From Verrucomicrobiales bacterium (GTDB lineage Bacteria > Verrucomicrobiota > Verrucomicrobiia > Verrucomicrobiales > DEV007), in assembly GCA_016795385.1 (NCBI GenBank), contig JAEUHI010000043.1, forward strand, positions 186,001-250,000: a stretch of 64,000 bases of DNA. The letters run 5' to 3'. Shown in pieces: positions 1 to 8,911 of the stretch (position 1 is its first letter; every line of letters begins with the position of its first letter). A model generated the notes under the pieces. The model saw only the letters and a program-made list of their open reading frames with translations, was not told the origin of the DNA and did not search any database. Position numbers and translations under genes: made by a program.

Positions 1-594
1 GGCGAGCTTGGCTTCGTGGAAGCGCCGGATCAGGGCCGGAATGACGTGGGAGTTCTCCGGATGATAGTTGTCCCCTAGCCCGTAGAGGTTGCACGGCATC
101 GCGGAATGGAACAAGCGACCGTGTTGACGTCGGTAGAATTCGCAGAGCTTCAACCCGGCGATCTTGGCGATGGCGTAGGCTTCGTTGGTCGGCTCGAGCG
201 CGCTCGTGAGGAGCGACTCTTCCTGGATCGGTTGCGGGGCGAACTTGGGATAAATGCAGGAGCTGCCCAGAAAGAGGACCCGTTCCACCCCCGTCTCATA
301 GGCCGCCTGTATGAGATTCGAGGCGATCATGAGGTTGTCGTAGAGGAAGTCGGCGGGATAGGTGTTGTTCGCGTGGATGCCTCCGACCTTCGCCGCGGCG
401 ATGAGGATCACATCGGGCTTGTGTGAGGAGACGAAGGCCGCCGTCGCTCTTTGATCGCGCAGGTCGAGCTCCGCGCTGGTTGCGGTGATCTGGTTTTCGC
501 AGCCGTTCTTGGCGAGGGCACGACAGAGGGCGCTGCCGACCATGCCACGATGGCCGGCGACGTAGTATTTTTTATCGGTGGCGGGACCGTTCAT
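1..594 (-). CDS. fcl: GDP-L-fucose synthase, 3' end cut by window edge
   Basis: Catalyses the two-step epimerisation and reduction of GDP-4-keto-6-deoxymannose to GDP-L-fucose for surface polysaccharide. The reverse strand is open from ATG at 594 to base 1 (198 codons, no stop seen). It starts [20 protein letters not shown], with the NAD(P)-binding GHRGMVGSA turn, followed by the family motifs LGSSCIYP and YAIAKIAG (the catalytic Tyr-x3-Lys pair) and [20 protein letters not shown]. Roughly the last 110 residues of a typical 310-residue enzyme lie outside. It begins 15 bp after the stop of the GbsR-like regulator gene and is probably co-transcribed with it. Identification is by motif recognition and is secure. 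Confidence 0.93.
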   Translation of the reverse strand, partial: MNGPATDKKYYVAGHRGMVGSALCRALAKNGCENQITATSAELDLRDQRATAAFVSSHKPDVILIAAAKVGGIHANNTYPADFLYDNLMIASNLIQAAYETGVERVLFLGSSCIYPKFAPQPIQEESLLTSALEPTNEAYAIAKIAGLKLCEFYRRQHGRLFHSAMPCNLYGLGDNYHPENSHVIPALIRRFHEAKLA

Positions 595-609
595 GGGAAA
601 ATGCGTCTA

Positions 610-1140
610 TCAGCGCTTCAGCCAGCGCACGACCATCGGGATCAGATTCCGGCCGCGCTTCTGCCATTTCTGCAAGGCCTGGATCCGGGTGAGGACGGCG
701 GCGGCTCCGTCGCCCTTCTTTTCGCGCTTCGCGGTGCGGGCGAGTTCCATCATCTCTTCGAGGCGGCGGTCGCCATGCTCGAGACGGGGCTGGAGCCGGT
801 TTTCAAAGAAGTGGGTGACAATGCGCGACACATTGAGATCCGCCTCGAAATGCTCGCGGCGGTCGGCCGGGATGGTCTGCGAAGTGACTGCTCCGAGGCT
901 CTTCAGCAGCGCAAGTCCTTGGCTCGCACTGCCTTTGCTAATCCCCAACTGCGATACGATGTCATCCATCGGCAAGGGCTCGGCCGAGACAAAGAGGAGG
1001 CCGTAGATCTGTCCGATCGACTTGGGCAGGCCGAAAACCTGGACAAACGAGACAAAGAAATCGACCGACATGGAACGGAGATCTCCCGCCGTTTCCGCGG
1101 ATTCCGATTCCGTCGAGAGCGATGGTTCCAGACTTGCCAT
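610..1140 (-). CDS. GbsR/MarR-family transcriptional regulator
   Basis: A 176-residue winged-helix regulator. The recognition region is LPMDDIVSQLGISKGSASQG, as in the GbsR branch of the MarR superfamily, followed by a wing and a helical C-terminal half with a basic end (RGRNLIPMVVRWLKR). The ATG at 1140 (MASLEPSL) is preferred over an in-frame GTG at 1182, because AAGGGCGG precedes it and the extra residues look like leader sequence. The gene sits immediately upstream of fcl and divergent from rfbB, and a palindrome lies between at 1256-1283. I infer local control of polysaccharide sugar-nucleotide genes. GbsR relatives elsewhere sense choline or osmolytes, so the ligand here is unknown. Confidence 0.82.
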   Translation of the reverse strand: MASLEPSLSTESESAETAGDLRSMSVDFFVSFVQVFGLPKSIGQIYGLLFVSAEPLPMDDIVSQLGISKGSASQGLALLKSLGAVTSQTIPADRREHFEADLNVSRIVTHFFENRLQPRLEHGDRRLEEMMELARTAKREKKGDGAAAVLTRIQALQKWQKRGRNLIPMVVRWLKR

Positions 1141-1255
1141 GCTACCGCCCTTGGTTGCGATCCCCTCTCCAGGCCGCACCACTCGCAGGGTTGTTTTGAT
1201 TCCTTTCCAAAGCCATGGGGGCCTCGTCCCGGAACGGGACGATTTCCTACCACAG

Positions 1256-1283
1256 TTTGAACTTCGTTCAAATCAAAATGAAC
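1256..1283. promoter_or_regulatory. Candidate operator: 17-bp palindrome plus third half-site
   Basis: TTTGAAC-TTC-GTTCAAA is a perfect inverted repeat (1256-1272). A further TGAAC half-site at 1279-1283 pairs with GTTCA at 1266-1270 across 8 bp. The cluster lies in the 294-bp divergent gap between the GbsR-like gene (start 1140) and rfbB (start 1435), where a MarR-type dimer would be expected to bind. Binding is inferred only from symmetry and position. Confidence 0.5.
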
Positions 1284-1434
1284 AAACCGACCTCGTCGCT
1301 GGAGGGGGGGAAATGCTTCGGATGTCCTAAATATCAGGCATTCCCACCGTGTCGCCGCGGGCATGATGCCTCTTGTCGGCACGAAGAAGTCCCGTATCGT
1401 GCCTCTCGCCGCCACGGGGCGGACCGGCACCAGC

Positions 1435-2508
1435 ATGCGCATTCTCCTCACCGGCGGCTACGGATTCATCGGGTCGAATCTCGTGCATCATTTGCTCGGA
1501 TCGACGACCGCTCCGGGTATCGAGGTGGAGTTGCTCGTCAATCTCGACAAGATGACCTACGCGGCCAATCCGGAGAATCTCACGGACGTCGCCGATGATC
1601 CGAAGTTTCTCTCCGTGGTGGGTGACATCGCGGATGGGCCGCTCCTCGCCCGTCTTTTCGAGGAGCACGAGTTTGATGCGGTGATCCATCTGGCGGCGGA
1701 ATCACATGTCGACCGGTCGATCGATGATCCCGGAACGTTCGTCATGACGAACGTGGTGGGGACCTCCCGGCTGCTGGAGGCGGCTCTCCGGCACTATCGG
1801 CACCTGGGCGACGACGGGAAGTTCCGATTTCTCCATGTCTCGACGGACGAGGTCTACGGCTCTCTCGGACCTGATGACGACGCCTTCTCCGAATCGTCCC
1901 CGTACGCGCCCAACAGTCCCTATTCCGCCTCCAAGGCGGCCAGCGATCATTTCGTCCGCGCGTATTTTCACACCTACGGGCTGCCGGTGCTCACGACGAA
2001 TTGCTCAAACAACTATGGCCCGCGGCAGTTTCCCGAGAAGCTGATCCCTCTGATGATTTCAAAGATCCGGCGGGGTGAAACACTACCGGTTTACGGAGAC
2101 GGGATGCAGGTGCGCGACTGGCTCTACGTGGAGGACCAGTGTCGCGCTCTCACCCGCGTTCTGACCTCGGGAACCCCCGGGGATGTCTACAACATCGGCG
2201 GACGTCATGAACGGACGAACCTTTCGGTGGTGCGGACGCTCATCTCCCTCGTCAACGAACGACTGTCCGAGACCGACCAACGCTCCCCGGAGGATTTGAT
2301 CCGTCATGTCACCGACCGCCCCGGACACGATCGCCGCTACGCTCTCGACACCACCAAGATCGAGCGGGAGTTGCATTGGCAGCCGCTCGAGCAACCTGAA
2401 TCGGGATTCCGGAAAACCGTGGATTGGTATTTCGAAAACGAAGCCTGGGTCGATCGCATCCTTTCAGGCAGCTATCGTGGCGAACGACTCGGGAGCGGCA
2501 ACGCTTGA
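1435..2508 (+). CDS. rfbB: dTDP-glucose 4,6-dehydratase
   Basis: Extended short-chain dehydrogenase that converts dTDP-glucose to dTDP-4-keto-6-deoxyglucose, the entry to dTDP-rhamnose and other deoxysugars. With the start at ATG 1435 ([14 protein letters not shown]) the protein is 357 residues, the normal family size. An upstream in-frame ATG at 1363 would add 24 uncharacteristic residues before the Rossmann strand. Diagnostic motifs are [37 protein letters not shown] (catalytic Tyr and Lys), [18 protein letters not shown] and [10 protein letters not shown]. It is divergent from the regulator-fcl pair; the usual rfbA, rfbC and rfbD partners are not in the window. Confidence 0.94.
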   Translation: MRILLTGGYGFIGSNLVHHLLGSTTAPGIEVELLVNLDKMTYAANPENLTDVADDPKFLSVVGDIADGPLLARLFEEHEFDAVIHLAAESHVDRSIDDPGTFVMTNVVGTSRLLEAALRHYRHLGDDGKFRFLHVSTDEVYGSLGPDDDAFSESSPYAPNSPYSASKAASDHFVRAYFHTYGLPVLTTNCSNNYGPRQFPEKLIPLMISKIRRGETLPVYGDGMQVRDWLYVEDQCRALTRVLTSGTPGDVYNIGGRHERTNLSVVRTLISLVNERLSETDQRSPEDLIRHVTDRPGHDRRYALDTTKIERELHWQPLEQPESGFRKTVDWYFENEAWVDRILSGSYRGERLGSGNA

Positions 2509-2524
2509 TCGACGCGGCCCCGGA

Positions 2525-2989
2525 TCACTCGAGCACTTGCACGGCGTTGGGATCGGAAAAGTCAGGGAACGCCGGGGCGGCACCTGCGTCAGGGGTCGGC
2601 CGCTGATAATCGGTCGTCACCTGCTGTCCCTTCACGGGGATTCCGTCGAGAAAATCCGCGGTCAGGAAGGCCCCTTTCCGTGCCGGGCTCACCTTCACCC
2701 TCGCGGACGCCTGCCCTTGATCTCCGTGGAGTGTCAGAACGGTTCCCGGCTCCAGTTGAAGCCCCCGGGTCGAGCGGATCAGGACAAACCGCGCCGACTC
2801 ATCGACAAGGTGTACGACTCCGACCGGAAGCGTTGTCGGAGCACTAGCCAACGATTCGGCGAGGGGGGACGTCGATGTCGCGGCGGCCGCTTCACCGCTC
2901 TTTTTGTCGCCCGTCGAACGACACGCCCCCAGGGCCGTCGCGATGGACAAAAGGAAAAGAAAACGAGGAATCCAGGAGTGGACTTGCAC
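2525..2989 (-). CDS. Small putative lipoprotein
   Basis: About 154 residues. From a GTG start at 2989 the protein begins VQVHSWIPRFLFLLSIATAL and then GACRS, a lipobox with Cys at about residue 23, followed by a Ser/Ala/Thr-rich spacer. The C-terminal 90 residues (VGVVHLVDESARFVLIRSTR onward, later RKGAFLTADFLDGIPVKG) resemble a small beta-rich domain seen in verrucomicrobial lipoproteins, but I cannot name a family. The frame extends further upstream into low-complexity Arg/Ser sequence that overlaps the divergent gene, so the GTG is chosen to place the signal peptide correctly. It converges on rfbB with a 16-bp gap. Function unknown. Confidence 0.6.
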   Translation of the reverse strand: MQVHSWIPRFLFLLSIATALGACRSTGDKKSGEAAAATSTSPLAESLASAPTTLPVGVVHLVDESARFVLIRSTRGLQLEPGTVLTLHGDQGQASARVKVSPARKGAFLTADFLDGIPVKGQQVTTDYQRPTPDAGAAPAFPDFSDPNAVQVLE

Positions 2990-3057
2990 GGAGGTAGATT
3001 GAGCGATACGGCAGGGAATTGCAAGATCGCCGAACGCCCCCTCGAGCCACCGCTGTG

Positions 3058-3471
3058 ATGAATGTCTTTGTTTACGGAACCCTCCTTGTCCCGAAGATCT
3101 GGGAAACCGTGACCCGGACGACGGGCCTCGCCTCGGAGCGTGCCGTGCTCGCAGGCCATGAAATCCGATGTGTGCGGGACGCCGTCTATCCGGGGATCTT
3201 CGCTTCCGGCTCGGCAACCACCTCCGTGCCGGGCCGCGTCTATTTCGATGTTCCTGATGCGGCGGTCCGCCGCCTCGATGCCTACGAAGACGATTTCTAC
3301 CTTCGCGCGGAAGTCTTTCCGGAGGTGGACGGCATGGGAAAGGTTGCGGCGGACGCCTATCTCGTGCCGACGGAGAAAGCGGGCGAGATCCTTTCGCGGC
3401 AAGGCTGGTCGCTCGAGTGGTTCGAGGAGCACGGCCTCGAGGGATTCTGGGATCGCGTTTTCTCCTCGTGA
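3058..3471 (+). CDS. Gamma-glutamylcyclotransferase-fold (AIG2-like) protein
   Basis: 137 residues from ATG 3058 (MNVFVYGTLLVPKIWETV). The opening YGTL is the substrate-binding signature of the gamma-glutamylcyclotransferase/AIG2 fold. LDAYEDDFY carries the glutamate in the position of the family's catalytic acid, and PGRVYFDV is typical of the preceding strands. Members release 5-oxoproline from gamma-glutamyl amines or peptides, but many bacterial ones have no known substrate. An in-frame ATG 39 bp upstream is less likely because homologues start directly at the YGTL strand. It is a single gene converging on the rhodanese with 13 bp between. Confidence 0.82.
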   Translation: MNVFVYGTLLVPKIWETVTRTTGLASERAVLAGHEIRCVRDAVYPGIFASGSATTSVPGRVYFDVPDAAVRRLDAYEDDFYLRAEVFPEVDGMGKVAADAYLVPTEKAGEILSRQGWSLEWFEEHGLEGFWDRVFSS

Positions 3472-3484
3472 CCGACCCACCGCG

Positions 3485-3925
3485 TCACTCCGCGATCTTG
3501 AGCTCGCGCCAGTCGCCTTCGAGGACATAAACGGGATCGAGCCCCAACAACTCCCGGAGACGCCCCGCGATTTCCGAGCTGCGCGCACATTCCTCGCCGT
3601 CGCAATACACGACGACGGGACGTTCAAAGGCCTCCTGTAGCGCGACCTGATGCTCGAACATGAGTTCACCCCACTCCTCAGCGTTGAGCAGGAGCGATCC
3701 GGGGATGGCCCCCGCCTCATGGGCCTGGCGCGACCGCGCGTCGATCCAAAGAACGGGACCCCGGGCCATGAGTTCGCGAGCGCCCGAGAGGTCGATGCGC
3801 CAGCGGGCCACCGCGGGATCTTCAGTCTCGAACCAAGGTGGCTTGTAAGGATGCACCACGGCCGAAACCCCTCCGGCGAGAAGGGCTGCAGAAAGAATCA
3901 AGGCCACCTGTCTCCAAACTTTCAT
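3485..3925 (-). CDS. Membrane-anchored rhodanese-like protein
   Basis: 146 residues from ATG 3925. The N-terminus MKVWRQVALILSAALLAGGV is a signal peptide or anchor, so the domain is exported. The rest is one rhodanese domain with LWIDARSRQAHEAGAIPGSL (the CH2A-like Asp-Ala-Arg region) and the active-site loop VVYCDGEECARS with its candidate Cys. This loop type handles sulfane sulfur or acts as a thiol relay in the family. It is the last gene of the long minus-strand respiratory run, 19 bp after the DUF420-DUF1573 gene, so a role in periplasmic thiol or copper-site handling is possible but unproven. Confidence 0.8.
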   Translation of the reverse strand: MKVWRQVALILSAALLAGGVSAVVHPYKPPWFETEDPAVARWRIDLSGARELMARGPVLWIDARSRQAHEAGAIPGSLLLNAEEWGELMFEHQVALQEAFERPVVVYCDGEECARSSEIAGRLRELLGLDPVYVLEGDWRELKIAE

Positions 3926-3944
3926 CGCCTGCGGTGGCCTACGC

Positions 3945-5114
3945 TCACTGGATCGAGTAGTAGGCGAGCGGACGGGCGTAGTTCTCGATCTCGCAATCCG
4001 TCTCGAGCCGGACGATGCCGAGGAGCGAATTCTCGGTCGAAGCCGGGGTGAGACGCAGGTGATAAAGGCGGCCCTTTTCGACCTCGACGAGTTCGCAGGA
4101 AACCTCCGGTCGCTTGCTCTCGGCGGAGAGCACGTGCACGGGTTTGTCCCGGACGACACGGAAGACCACTGTCTTGGTCTCGGCCGCCCCCCCGCGGGTC
4201 CAGCTCGTCATTGATTCGATGATTTCGTAAACAGGCTCGATCTCAATCTGGGTGGTGAGAAAGATGGCTCGATCCTTTCCCTCGGGAACGACTGAGATTT
4301 TCCGCTCGGACGATCCCCGGAGTTTTTCAATGTCAAAGACACCGGTGATCGTCGCCGTTTCCCGGGCGGGAATCGGATTGAGATTGATACTGACTTCGAG
4401 GCACTCGCATCCGCTCTCGAGGGAGGCGATCCCGATTGGTTTGTCCGCGGTGTTTTCGACCGCAAAGGTCACCTCGATGGTCTTCTCACCCGGGTCCGCC
4501 GTCACCTTCTGGGAATACGGTCTGAAAACGAGATCACCCTCCTTGTGACGCGAATCGCTCTGCGCCCTGGCCAGTGATTCATCGGCGAGGACGGACCGGC
4601 GCGGCTCACGCAACCCCGACATCGAGACGGCGGGCGCGGGCGCCGCCTCGCCGGAGGGGGCCGGCTGCTTGGGCGGGAACCACTGGTAGATCATGAAGTA
4701 AATCACCACCCCCGTGATCGACACGAAGAGCCATGAAGGAAACGTGTATCGCGCGATGCGTTTGTGTTTCGCGAAGTTGCCGCGCGCCGCCGCGATCACG
4801 AGCATGATGATGAAAGGCAGATTCACCACCGCGAGGATGATGTGAGGGATCAGGATGGCGAAGTAGACCCGCCGTGCCACGGGATACTCCTTGGGAAACT
4901 CGGTGTGACCCGCGCCATAATGATAAGTCAGGTAGCAGGCGAGGAAGACCGCGGAGCTGACCAGCGCTCCGATCATCATGTTCTGGTGCGCCTTCTTGCG
5001 CCCCGACTTGATGAAGAGAAATCCGGCGATCAGAAAGAGCGTGCTCAATCCATTGAGCGCGGCGTTGATCGGCGGGAAAACCGAATAATCGATGGCGGCG
5101 AAGAGAGGATTCAT
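3945..5114 (-). CDS. DUF420 (CtaM-like) membrane domain fused to DUF1573
   Basis: 389 residues in two modules. Residues 1-150 have four predicted transmembrane helices with the histidines typical of DUF420 proteins (KKAHQNMMIG, YLTYHYGAGHT, IPHIILAVVNLPF, KHKRIARYTFPSW). DUF420 proteins include CtaM, needed for heme-copper oxidase assembly in staphylococci. After a Pro/Ala linker, residues about 195-310 form a DUF1573 domain with the signature ESGCECLEV and the Pro-x-Arg-Glu-Thr turn, followed by about 80 residues of beta-type sequence. Start and SCO stop overlap as ATGA (5111-5114), showing translational coupling to the copper chaperone. I infer an oxidase-assembly factor with a periplasmic beta domain. 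Confidence 0.82.
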   Translation of the reverse strand: MNPLFAAIDYSVFPPINAALNGLSTLFLIAGFLFIKSGRKKAHQNMMIGALVSSAVFLACYLTYHYGAGHTEFPKEYPVARRVYFAILIPHIILAVVNLPFIIMLVIAAARGNFAKHKRIARYTFPSWLFVSITGVVIYFMIYQWFPPKQPAPSGEAAPAPAVSMSGLREPRRSVLADESLARAQSDSRHKEGDLVFRPYSQKVTADPGEKTIEVTFAVENTADKPIGIASLESGCECLEVSINLNPIPARETATITGVFDIEKLRGSSERKISVVPEGKDRAIFLTTQIEIEPVYEIIESMTSWTRGGAAETKTVVFRVVRDKPVHVLSAESKRPEVSCELVEVEKGRLYHLRLTPASTENSLLGIVRLETDCEIENYARPLAYYSIQ

Positions 5115-5839
5115 GGCTCGGCAGGGGGATTCACGGGCTGCATGTCGGAAAGCTTGAGCTCGGGATCCAGCACCATCGTGAGGTCGCGGCGGAGGCGCTC
5201 CACTTCGAGCTGGCCGCGCTGCACGTTCAGCACGTCGTAGTAGCCGCGGATGTTCGCGTCTCCATCCACGATGGCGAGGCGCTGATCATGGGCGAAAGGT
5301 CCCTGGCTGGCGATCAAGGCGGGATCGGTGATCTTTTCGGTGCCGTAGAATTTGAATTCCGAGATCATGTAATCCGCGATCTCCTGCGGCTTCCCGGTGA
5401 GGAACCACCAGTCCGGCGAATCGATCCCGCGTTCTTTCACCCAGGCGTCCATCTTGGCCGGAGTGTCTCCCTCGGGATTCACACTGATGGAGACGAGACG
5501 GAACCGGGGATCCTCGCCGAACTCCGCCTCGAGGGCCTTCATGACCGCGGCCAGACCAAGGCATCCGGCGGGACAATCGGTATATTGATACCCGGCGACG
5601 TAGACCTTGCCCCGCAGCTGTCCGAGCGTCACATCCTTGCCGTCGCGATTCACCGCGCTGAGATCGGTCTCCAAGCGGGCGATCATGGGCGGACGCCAGT
5701 TTTCCATCTCGTAGCCGCGGCGGGCCAGGTAGGCGCGGGTCACGAAAATCGATCCCAGGGCGATGACAAGACAAACACCGATGATCGATCCCCACCAGGC
5801 GATCAGCTTCGCGCGCATTTCCTCGGTCGTGTCTTCCAT
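5111..5839 (-). CDS. SCO1/SenC-family copper chaperone
   Basis: 242 residues with an N-terminal membrane anchor (WGSIIGVCLVIALGSIFVT) and an exported thioredoxin-like domain. The copper site is visible: YQYTDCPAGCLGL gives the Cys-x3-Cys pair, and FAHDQRLAIVD gives the conserved distal His. SCO proteins deliver copper to the CuA centre of cytochrome oxidase subunit II or reduce its cysteines. The gene lies downstream of the oxidase and heme A genes and is coupled by ATGA overlap to the DUF420-DUF1573 gene, consistent with CuA assembly of the oxidase encoded here. Confidence 0.93.
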   Translation of the reverse strand: MEDTTEEMRAKLIAWWGSIIGVCLVIALGSIFVTRAYLARRGYEMENWRPPMIARLETDLSAVNRDGKDVTLGQLRGKVYVAGYQYTDCPAGCLGLAAVMKALEAEFGEDPRFRLVSISVNPEGDTPAKMDAWVKERGIDSPDWWFLTGKPQEIADYMISEFKFYGTEKITDPALIASQGPFAHDQRLAIVDGDANIRGYYDVLNVQRGQLEVERLRRDLTMVLDPELKLSDMQPVNPPAEP

Positions 5840-5856
5840 CTGAATCTCCGGTCAAT

Positions 5857-6810
5857 TTACGCTCCTGGTGCGACGACGGTCTTCCAGGCGAAGTAGCTGG
5901 CGGTCATCATCAAGGGCAGATAGAGCAGGGTGTAAAAAAAGAGTCGTCGAGCGTCGCTCCGTTGGCCGCTTTTCCGGAAACGGTTCGACAGACCCACCAT
6001 CACGCCTCCGAGCAATCCGCCGACAAGGCCTCCCCACATGGCCATCTCCGCGGAGACGAAAGGAAACACGATCGCGAGCATCGCGAGGCAGAGGGAATAT
6101 GCCAGCGCGATCCGTGCAGTTCGGAAACCGCTTTCATCGTCGTTCGACCACATCTTGAATCCGCCCCGGATATATTCCTCGCGATACATCCAGTTGATGG
6201 CGGCGAAGTGGGGCAGTTGCCAGAAGAAGAGAAGGGCGAACAGAAAGAAGCTGCCCGGATCCAACAGGGAACGCCCGCCGGCCGCCCACCCGATCAGGGG
6301 TGGCAGCGCGCCGGATACGGCGCCGACGAGGGTGTTGAGCGAGGACACGCGCTTCATCGGCGTGTAGACGAAGAGGTAGGTCAGAAGCGTCGCGCCGGCC
6401 ATGAGAGAGGCCGGGGCATTCACTTTCACCCCGAGATGGACGAGACCGAACCCGGCGAGGAGCCAGCCGAAAACAAAGGCCGCCGGCTTGGGGAGACGCT
6501 TCGCGGGGAGCGGGCGATCCGAAGTGCGATGCATCCGCGCATCGGCCTCGACTTCCATCAATTGATTGAAGACCGCCGCGCCCGAGGCGGCCAGGACCGT
6601 GCCGAAGAACATGTGCAACAAGGTCGCCCAAGAGAATGTCCCCGTTCCTTTGGTCGCCACGAGATAACCGAAACAAGCGGTCATCACCACGAGCACGCTC
6701 AGCCGTGCCTTCGTCAGGACCATGAGATCCCCGCGGATCTGCTTGAGCAATCCGCTGGTCTCGCCCGCCGGGGCGCTGGGGGATGGTTTCGCCATGATCA
6801 GTTCGGGCAT
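5857..6810 (-). CDS. ctaB: Protoheme IX farnesyltransferase (heme O synthase)
   Basis: Transfers a farnesyl group to heme b to give heme O, the precursor of heme A for the aa3 oxidase. 317 residues, UbiA-type polytopic membrane protein. The first Asp-rich prenyl-diphosphate/Mg site reads NQLMEVEADARMHRTSDRPL; TPMKRVSSLNTLVGAVSGALP and FFWQLPHFAAINWMYREEY are further family signatures. An alternative start five codons in (MAKPSPSAP, ATG 6795) cannot be excluded. It lies 24 bp downstream of heme A synthase. Confidence 0.95.
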   Translation of the reverse strand: MPELIMAKPSPSAPAGETSGLLKQIRGDLMVLTKARLSVLVVMTACFGYLVATKGTGTFSWATLLHMFFGTVLAASGAAVFNQLMEVEADARMHRTSDRPLPAKRLPKPAAFVFGWLLAGFGLVHLGVKVNAPASLMAGATLLTYLFVYTPMKRVSSLNTLVGAVSGALPPLIGWAAGGRSLLDPGSFFLFALLFFWQLPHFAAINWMYREEYIRGGFKMWSNDDESGFRTARIALAYSLCLAMLAIVFPFVSAEMAMWGGLVGGLLGGVMVGLSNRFRKSGQRSDARRLFFYTLLYLPLMMTASYFAWKTVVAPGA

Positions 6811-6834
6811 CTCAGCGCCACGAGTGGCGGGAAC

Positions 6835-7989
6835 TTATACGCTCCCTTCCGGTTTGGCGAGGGCCTCATCCACCGATTTCCCGCGAATCGCCCGCACCGC
6901 GAAGACAAAGGCCAAGGCGAGAATGAGCAGACCATTGAGAACATGGACATTCGTCACCCAGAAGCTCTTTTCCGTTCCGATCACCGTCAGTCCGAGGGCG
7001 ATCTGCACGCCGATGAGCGCGAAGATCGCCACCGCATGGCGACGGGGAGTGGAGAGGCGGGGAAACAGGGAATTCCGCCGCCCGCCACCCAGGGCCAGAG
7101 TCATCCCGACGACAAAGAAAAAGAGGGCGAAAGCCGTGAACTTGTGAAGGAAGAGCATGGCGATCATCGGATCGTCAAACGAGGGGATCCATTGCCCCTG
7201 CGTAAGGATGAGATCGTGATCGGGCAACGCGTGGCGGTGGAAATGACGCATCGAGGCGCCGAAGATCAATTGCATCAGCACGATGACCACCAGCGCACCG
7301 CCGGCGAGCCGGGAACGCTGGATGAGCCCCCGGCTCCCGAGAAATCCCCCCTCGGGCCATGCCTTCCCTGACACCATCACGATGAGGATGAGAACGCAGA
7401 AGAAACACTGGGCGAAACAGCCGTGGGCGACGGCAAACGCGTTCGAGATCTCGGTGACGCGCAACCCTCCGAGGATGGCCTGGGTCGTGACCATGAGGAG
7501 GGCGAGGGCGGACAACTTTTGCACGAGATCCCATCCCCTAGCCCGCCAGCTCCAGACCAACCAAGCCACCGGGAGGATCGAAATCGCGAGGGCGATCGTG
7601 AGGAGACGCCTTTTCAGGTCGGCATCAAAGCGTTCGCTGCCGGCGGCGATGTAGAAGCCCAGCGCCACGGCGAGAAGCACGACGAGGCCCACCAACTCCA
7701 CGGCGCGCCGCCAAGATCGGACGTAGGCCCAGGCAAAGAGCGCCAGCACGAGCATTCCCACCAATTTCGCGAGGAGCCGGTGACTGTGCTCGAGGAAGGG
7801 GATCATGTGTTCGAGCCAGCCGGGAGGATTAACCGTACCGAGACTGAGCGGCCAGTCCGCGAAGACCATCCCCGCTTGTTTCGTCGTGGTCGCCGCCCCC
7901 CACCAGACGAGCAGGATCGCCACGAAGACGATGACTCGGGCGAACCATTGAAAGGCCTGGCTGCGGGCTGGAATCGTTGACGGGATCAT
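6835..7989 (-). CDS. ctaA: Heme A synthase (CtaA/COX15)
   Basis: Oxidises the C8 methyl of heme O to a formyl group, yielding heme A. From ATG 7989 (MIPSTIPARSQAFQWFARVI) the protein is 384 residues with eight predicted membrane helices. Heme-ligand histidines appear in the family positions EHSHRLLAKLVG, AVAHGCFAQC, FLHKFTAFAL and NVHVLNGL. KQAGMVFADWPL is the conserved first periplasmic loop. The frame is open 96 bp further upstream, but that stretch is not membrane-like and lacks homologous character. It sits between oxidase subunit II and ctaB. Confidence 0.94.
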   Translation of the reverse strand: MIPSTIPARSQAFQWFARVIVFVAILLVWWGAATTTKQAGMVFADWPLSLGTVNPPGWLEHMIPFLEHSHRLLAKLVGMLVLALFAWAYVRSWRRAVELVGLVVLLAVALGFYIAAGSERFDADLKRRLLTIALAISILPVAWLVWSWRARGWDLVQKLSALALLMVTTQAILGGLRVTEISNAFAVAHGCFAQCFFCVLILIVMVSGKAWPEGGFLGSRGLIQRSRLAGGALVVIVLMQLIFGASMRHFHRHALPDHDLILTQGQWIPSFDDPMIAMLFLHKFTAFALFFFVVGMTLALGGGRRNSLFPRLSTPRRHAVAIFALIGVQIALGLTVIGTEKSFWVTNVHVLNGLLILALAFVFAVRAIRGKSVDEALAKPEGSV

Positions 7990-8101
7990 GGATTGAAAGT
8001 GAATACGCCACGAGATCCCGACGAGGTGCCTCCGGCCGATGGAACAAAAAGGGCGGAACTCTCCCGAGTTTCCGCCCCCACACACGGTCGTTTCACCGCG
8101 A

Positions 8102-8866
8102 TTACTTCTTGGGAAGGAGCGGCGTGTTGCCCGCGTACCATTCGTCGAACTCCTCGCTGCTGACGGCCTTCACATAAGCAACCATCTGGGCGTGACCCGC
8201 GCCACAAAGCTGGGCGCAGACGATGTTCCACTCCCCTTCCTTCTCCGGCACGAACCACATCGGGATCTCGGAGCCGGGAATCGCATCCTGCTGGCTGAAC
8301 ATCGGGACAATGGCGAGGCCGTGGATGACGTCCTTCGAGGTCACCTGGATCACGACAGGACGACCCACCGGCACGACCAGCTCGTTCACCGAAACAAAGT
8401 CATCGGCGGCATTGGGATCCTCTGCGACGAGACCGACGGGATTGGCGCTGGTGTAACGCTCGTGAGAGGTCATGCCCACCATCTTGTCGGCTCCCGCGTA
8501 GTGGAACGTCCAGCGGTACTGCTCGCCGACCGCCCGGAGATTCACCACCTCTTCACCGGTGGGACGGACCTTCGCGTCGGAACGCGCCGCCCAGAGAGGG
8601 AAAGCGAACCCGAGAAGCAACACCACCTCCACGATCACCACGCCGACCTCGATGTGGGTCGAGAAGTGGGAAGTGACACCCTTGTAGCTCGCATGGGGAT
8701 TCTTTTTCCGGCGGAACTTGTAAAGAATCACTCCCAGGAAAATGCTCCATCCCACAAACAACACGGCCATGAACCAGTGGATGAGGCCGAGCATGTGGTT
8801 GCCCACATGTCCATGCTTCGAAGCCACTTCGTGCATTCCGGTGATTTCGTTAATCCACTCGATCAT
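8102..8866 (-). CDS. ctaC: Cytochrome c oxidase subunit II (CuA subunit)
   Basis: Receives electrons from cytochrome c through the binuclear CuA site. 254 residues with two N-terminal membrane helices (IHWFMAVLFVGWSIFLGVIL and IEVGVVIVEVVLLLGFAFPL) and a periplasmic cupredoxin domain. The CuA ligand set is complete: the early His in DVIHGLAIVP, Glu in the second loop region, and CAQLCGAGHAQM supplying two Cys, His and Met. GEQYRWTFHYAG is the electron-entry aromatic region. There is no fused cytochrome c domain, so a separate cytochrome must donate electrons. Unusually, the gene is separated from subunits I and III by two very small membrane-protein genes. Confidence 0.95.
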   Translation of the reverse strand: MIEWINEITGMHEVASKHGHVGNHMLGLIHWFMAVLFVGWSIFLGVILYKFRRKKNPHASYKGVTSHFSTHIEVGVVIVEVVLLLGFAFPLWAARSDAKVRPTGEEVVNLRAVGEQYRWTFHYAGADKMVGMTSHERYTSANPVGLVAEDPNAADDFVSVNELVVPVGRPVVIQVTSKDVIHGLAIVPMFSQQDAIPGSEIPMWFVPEKEGEWNIVCAQLCGAGHAQMVAYVKAVSSEEFDEWYAGNTPLLPKK

Positions 8867-8911
8867 AATTGAAAGTCAGGTGTTGGGTCCTCGATTCCGG
8901 ATCGGATCGTC

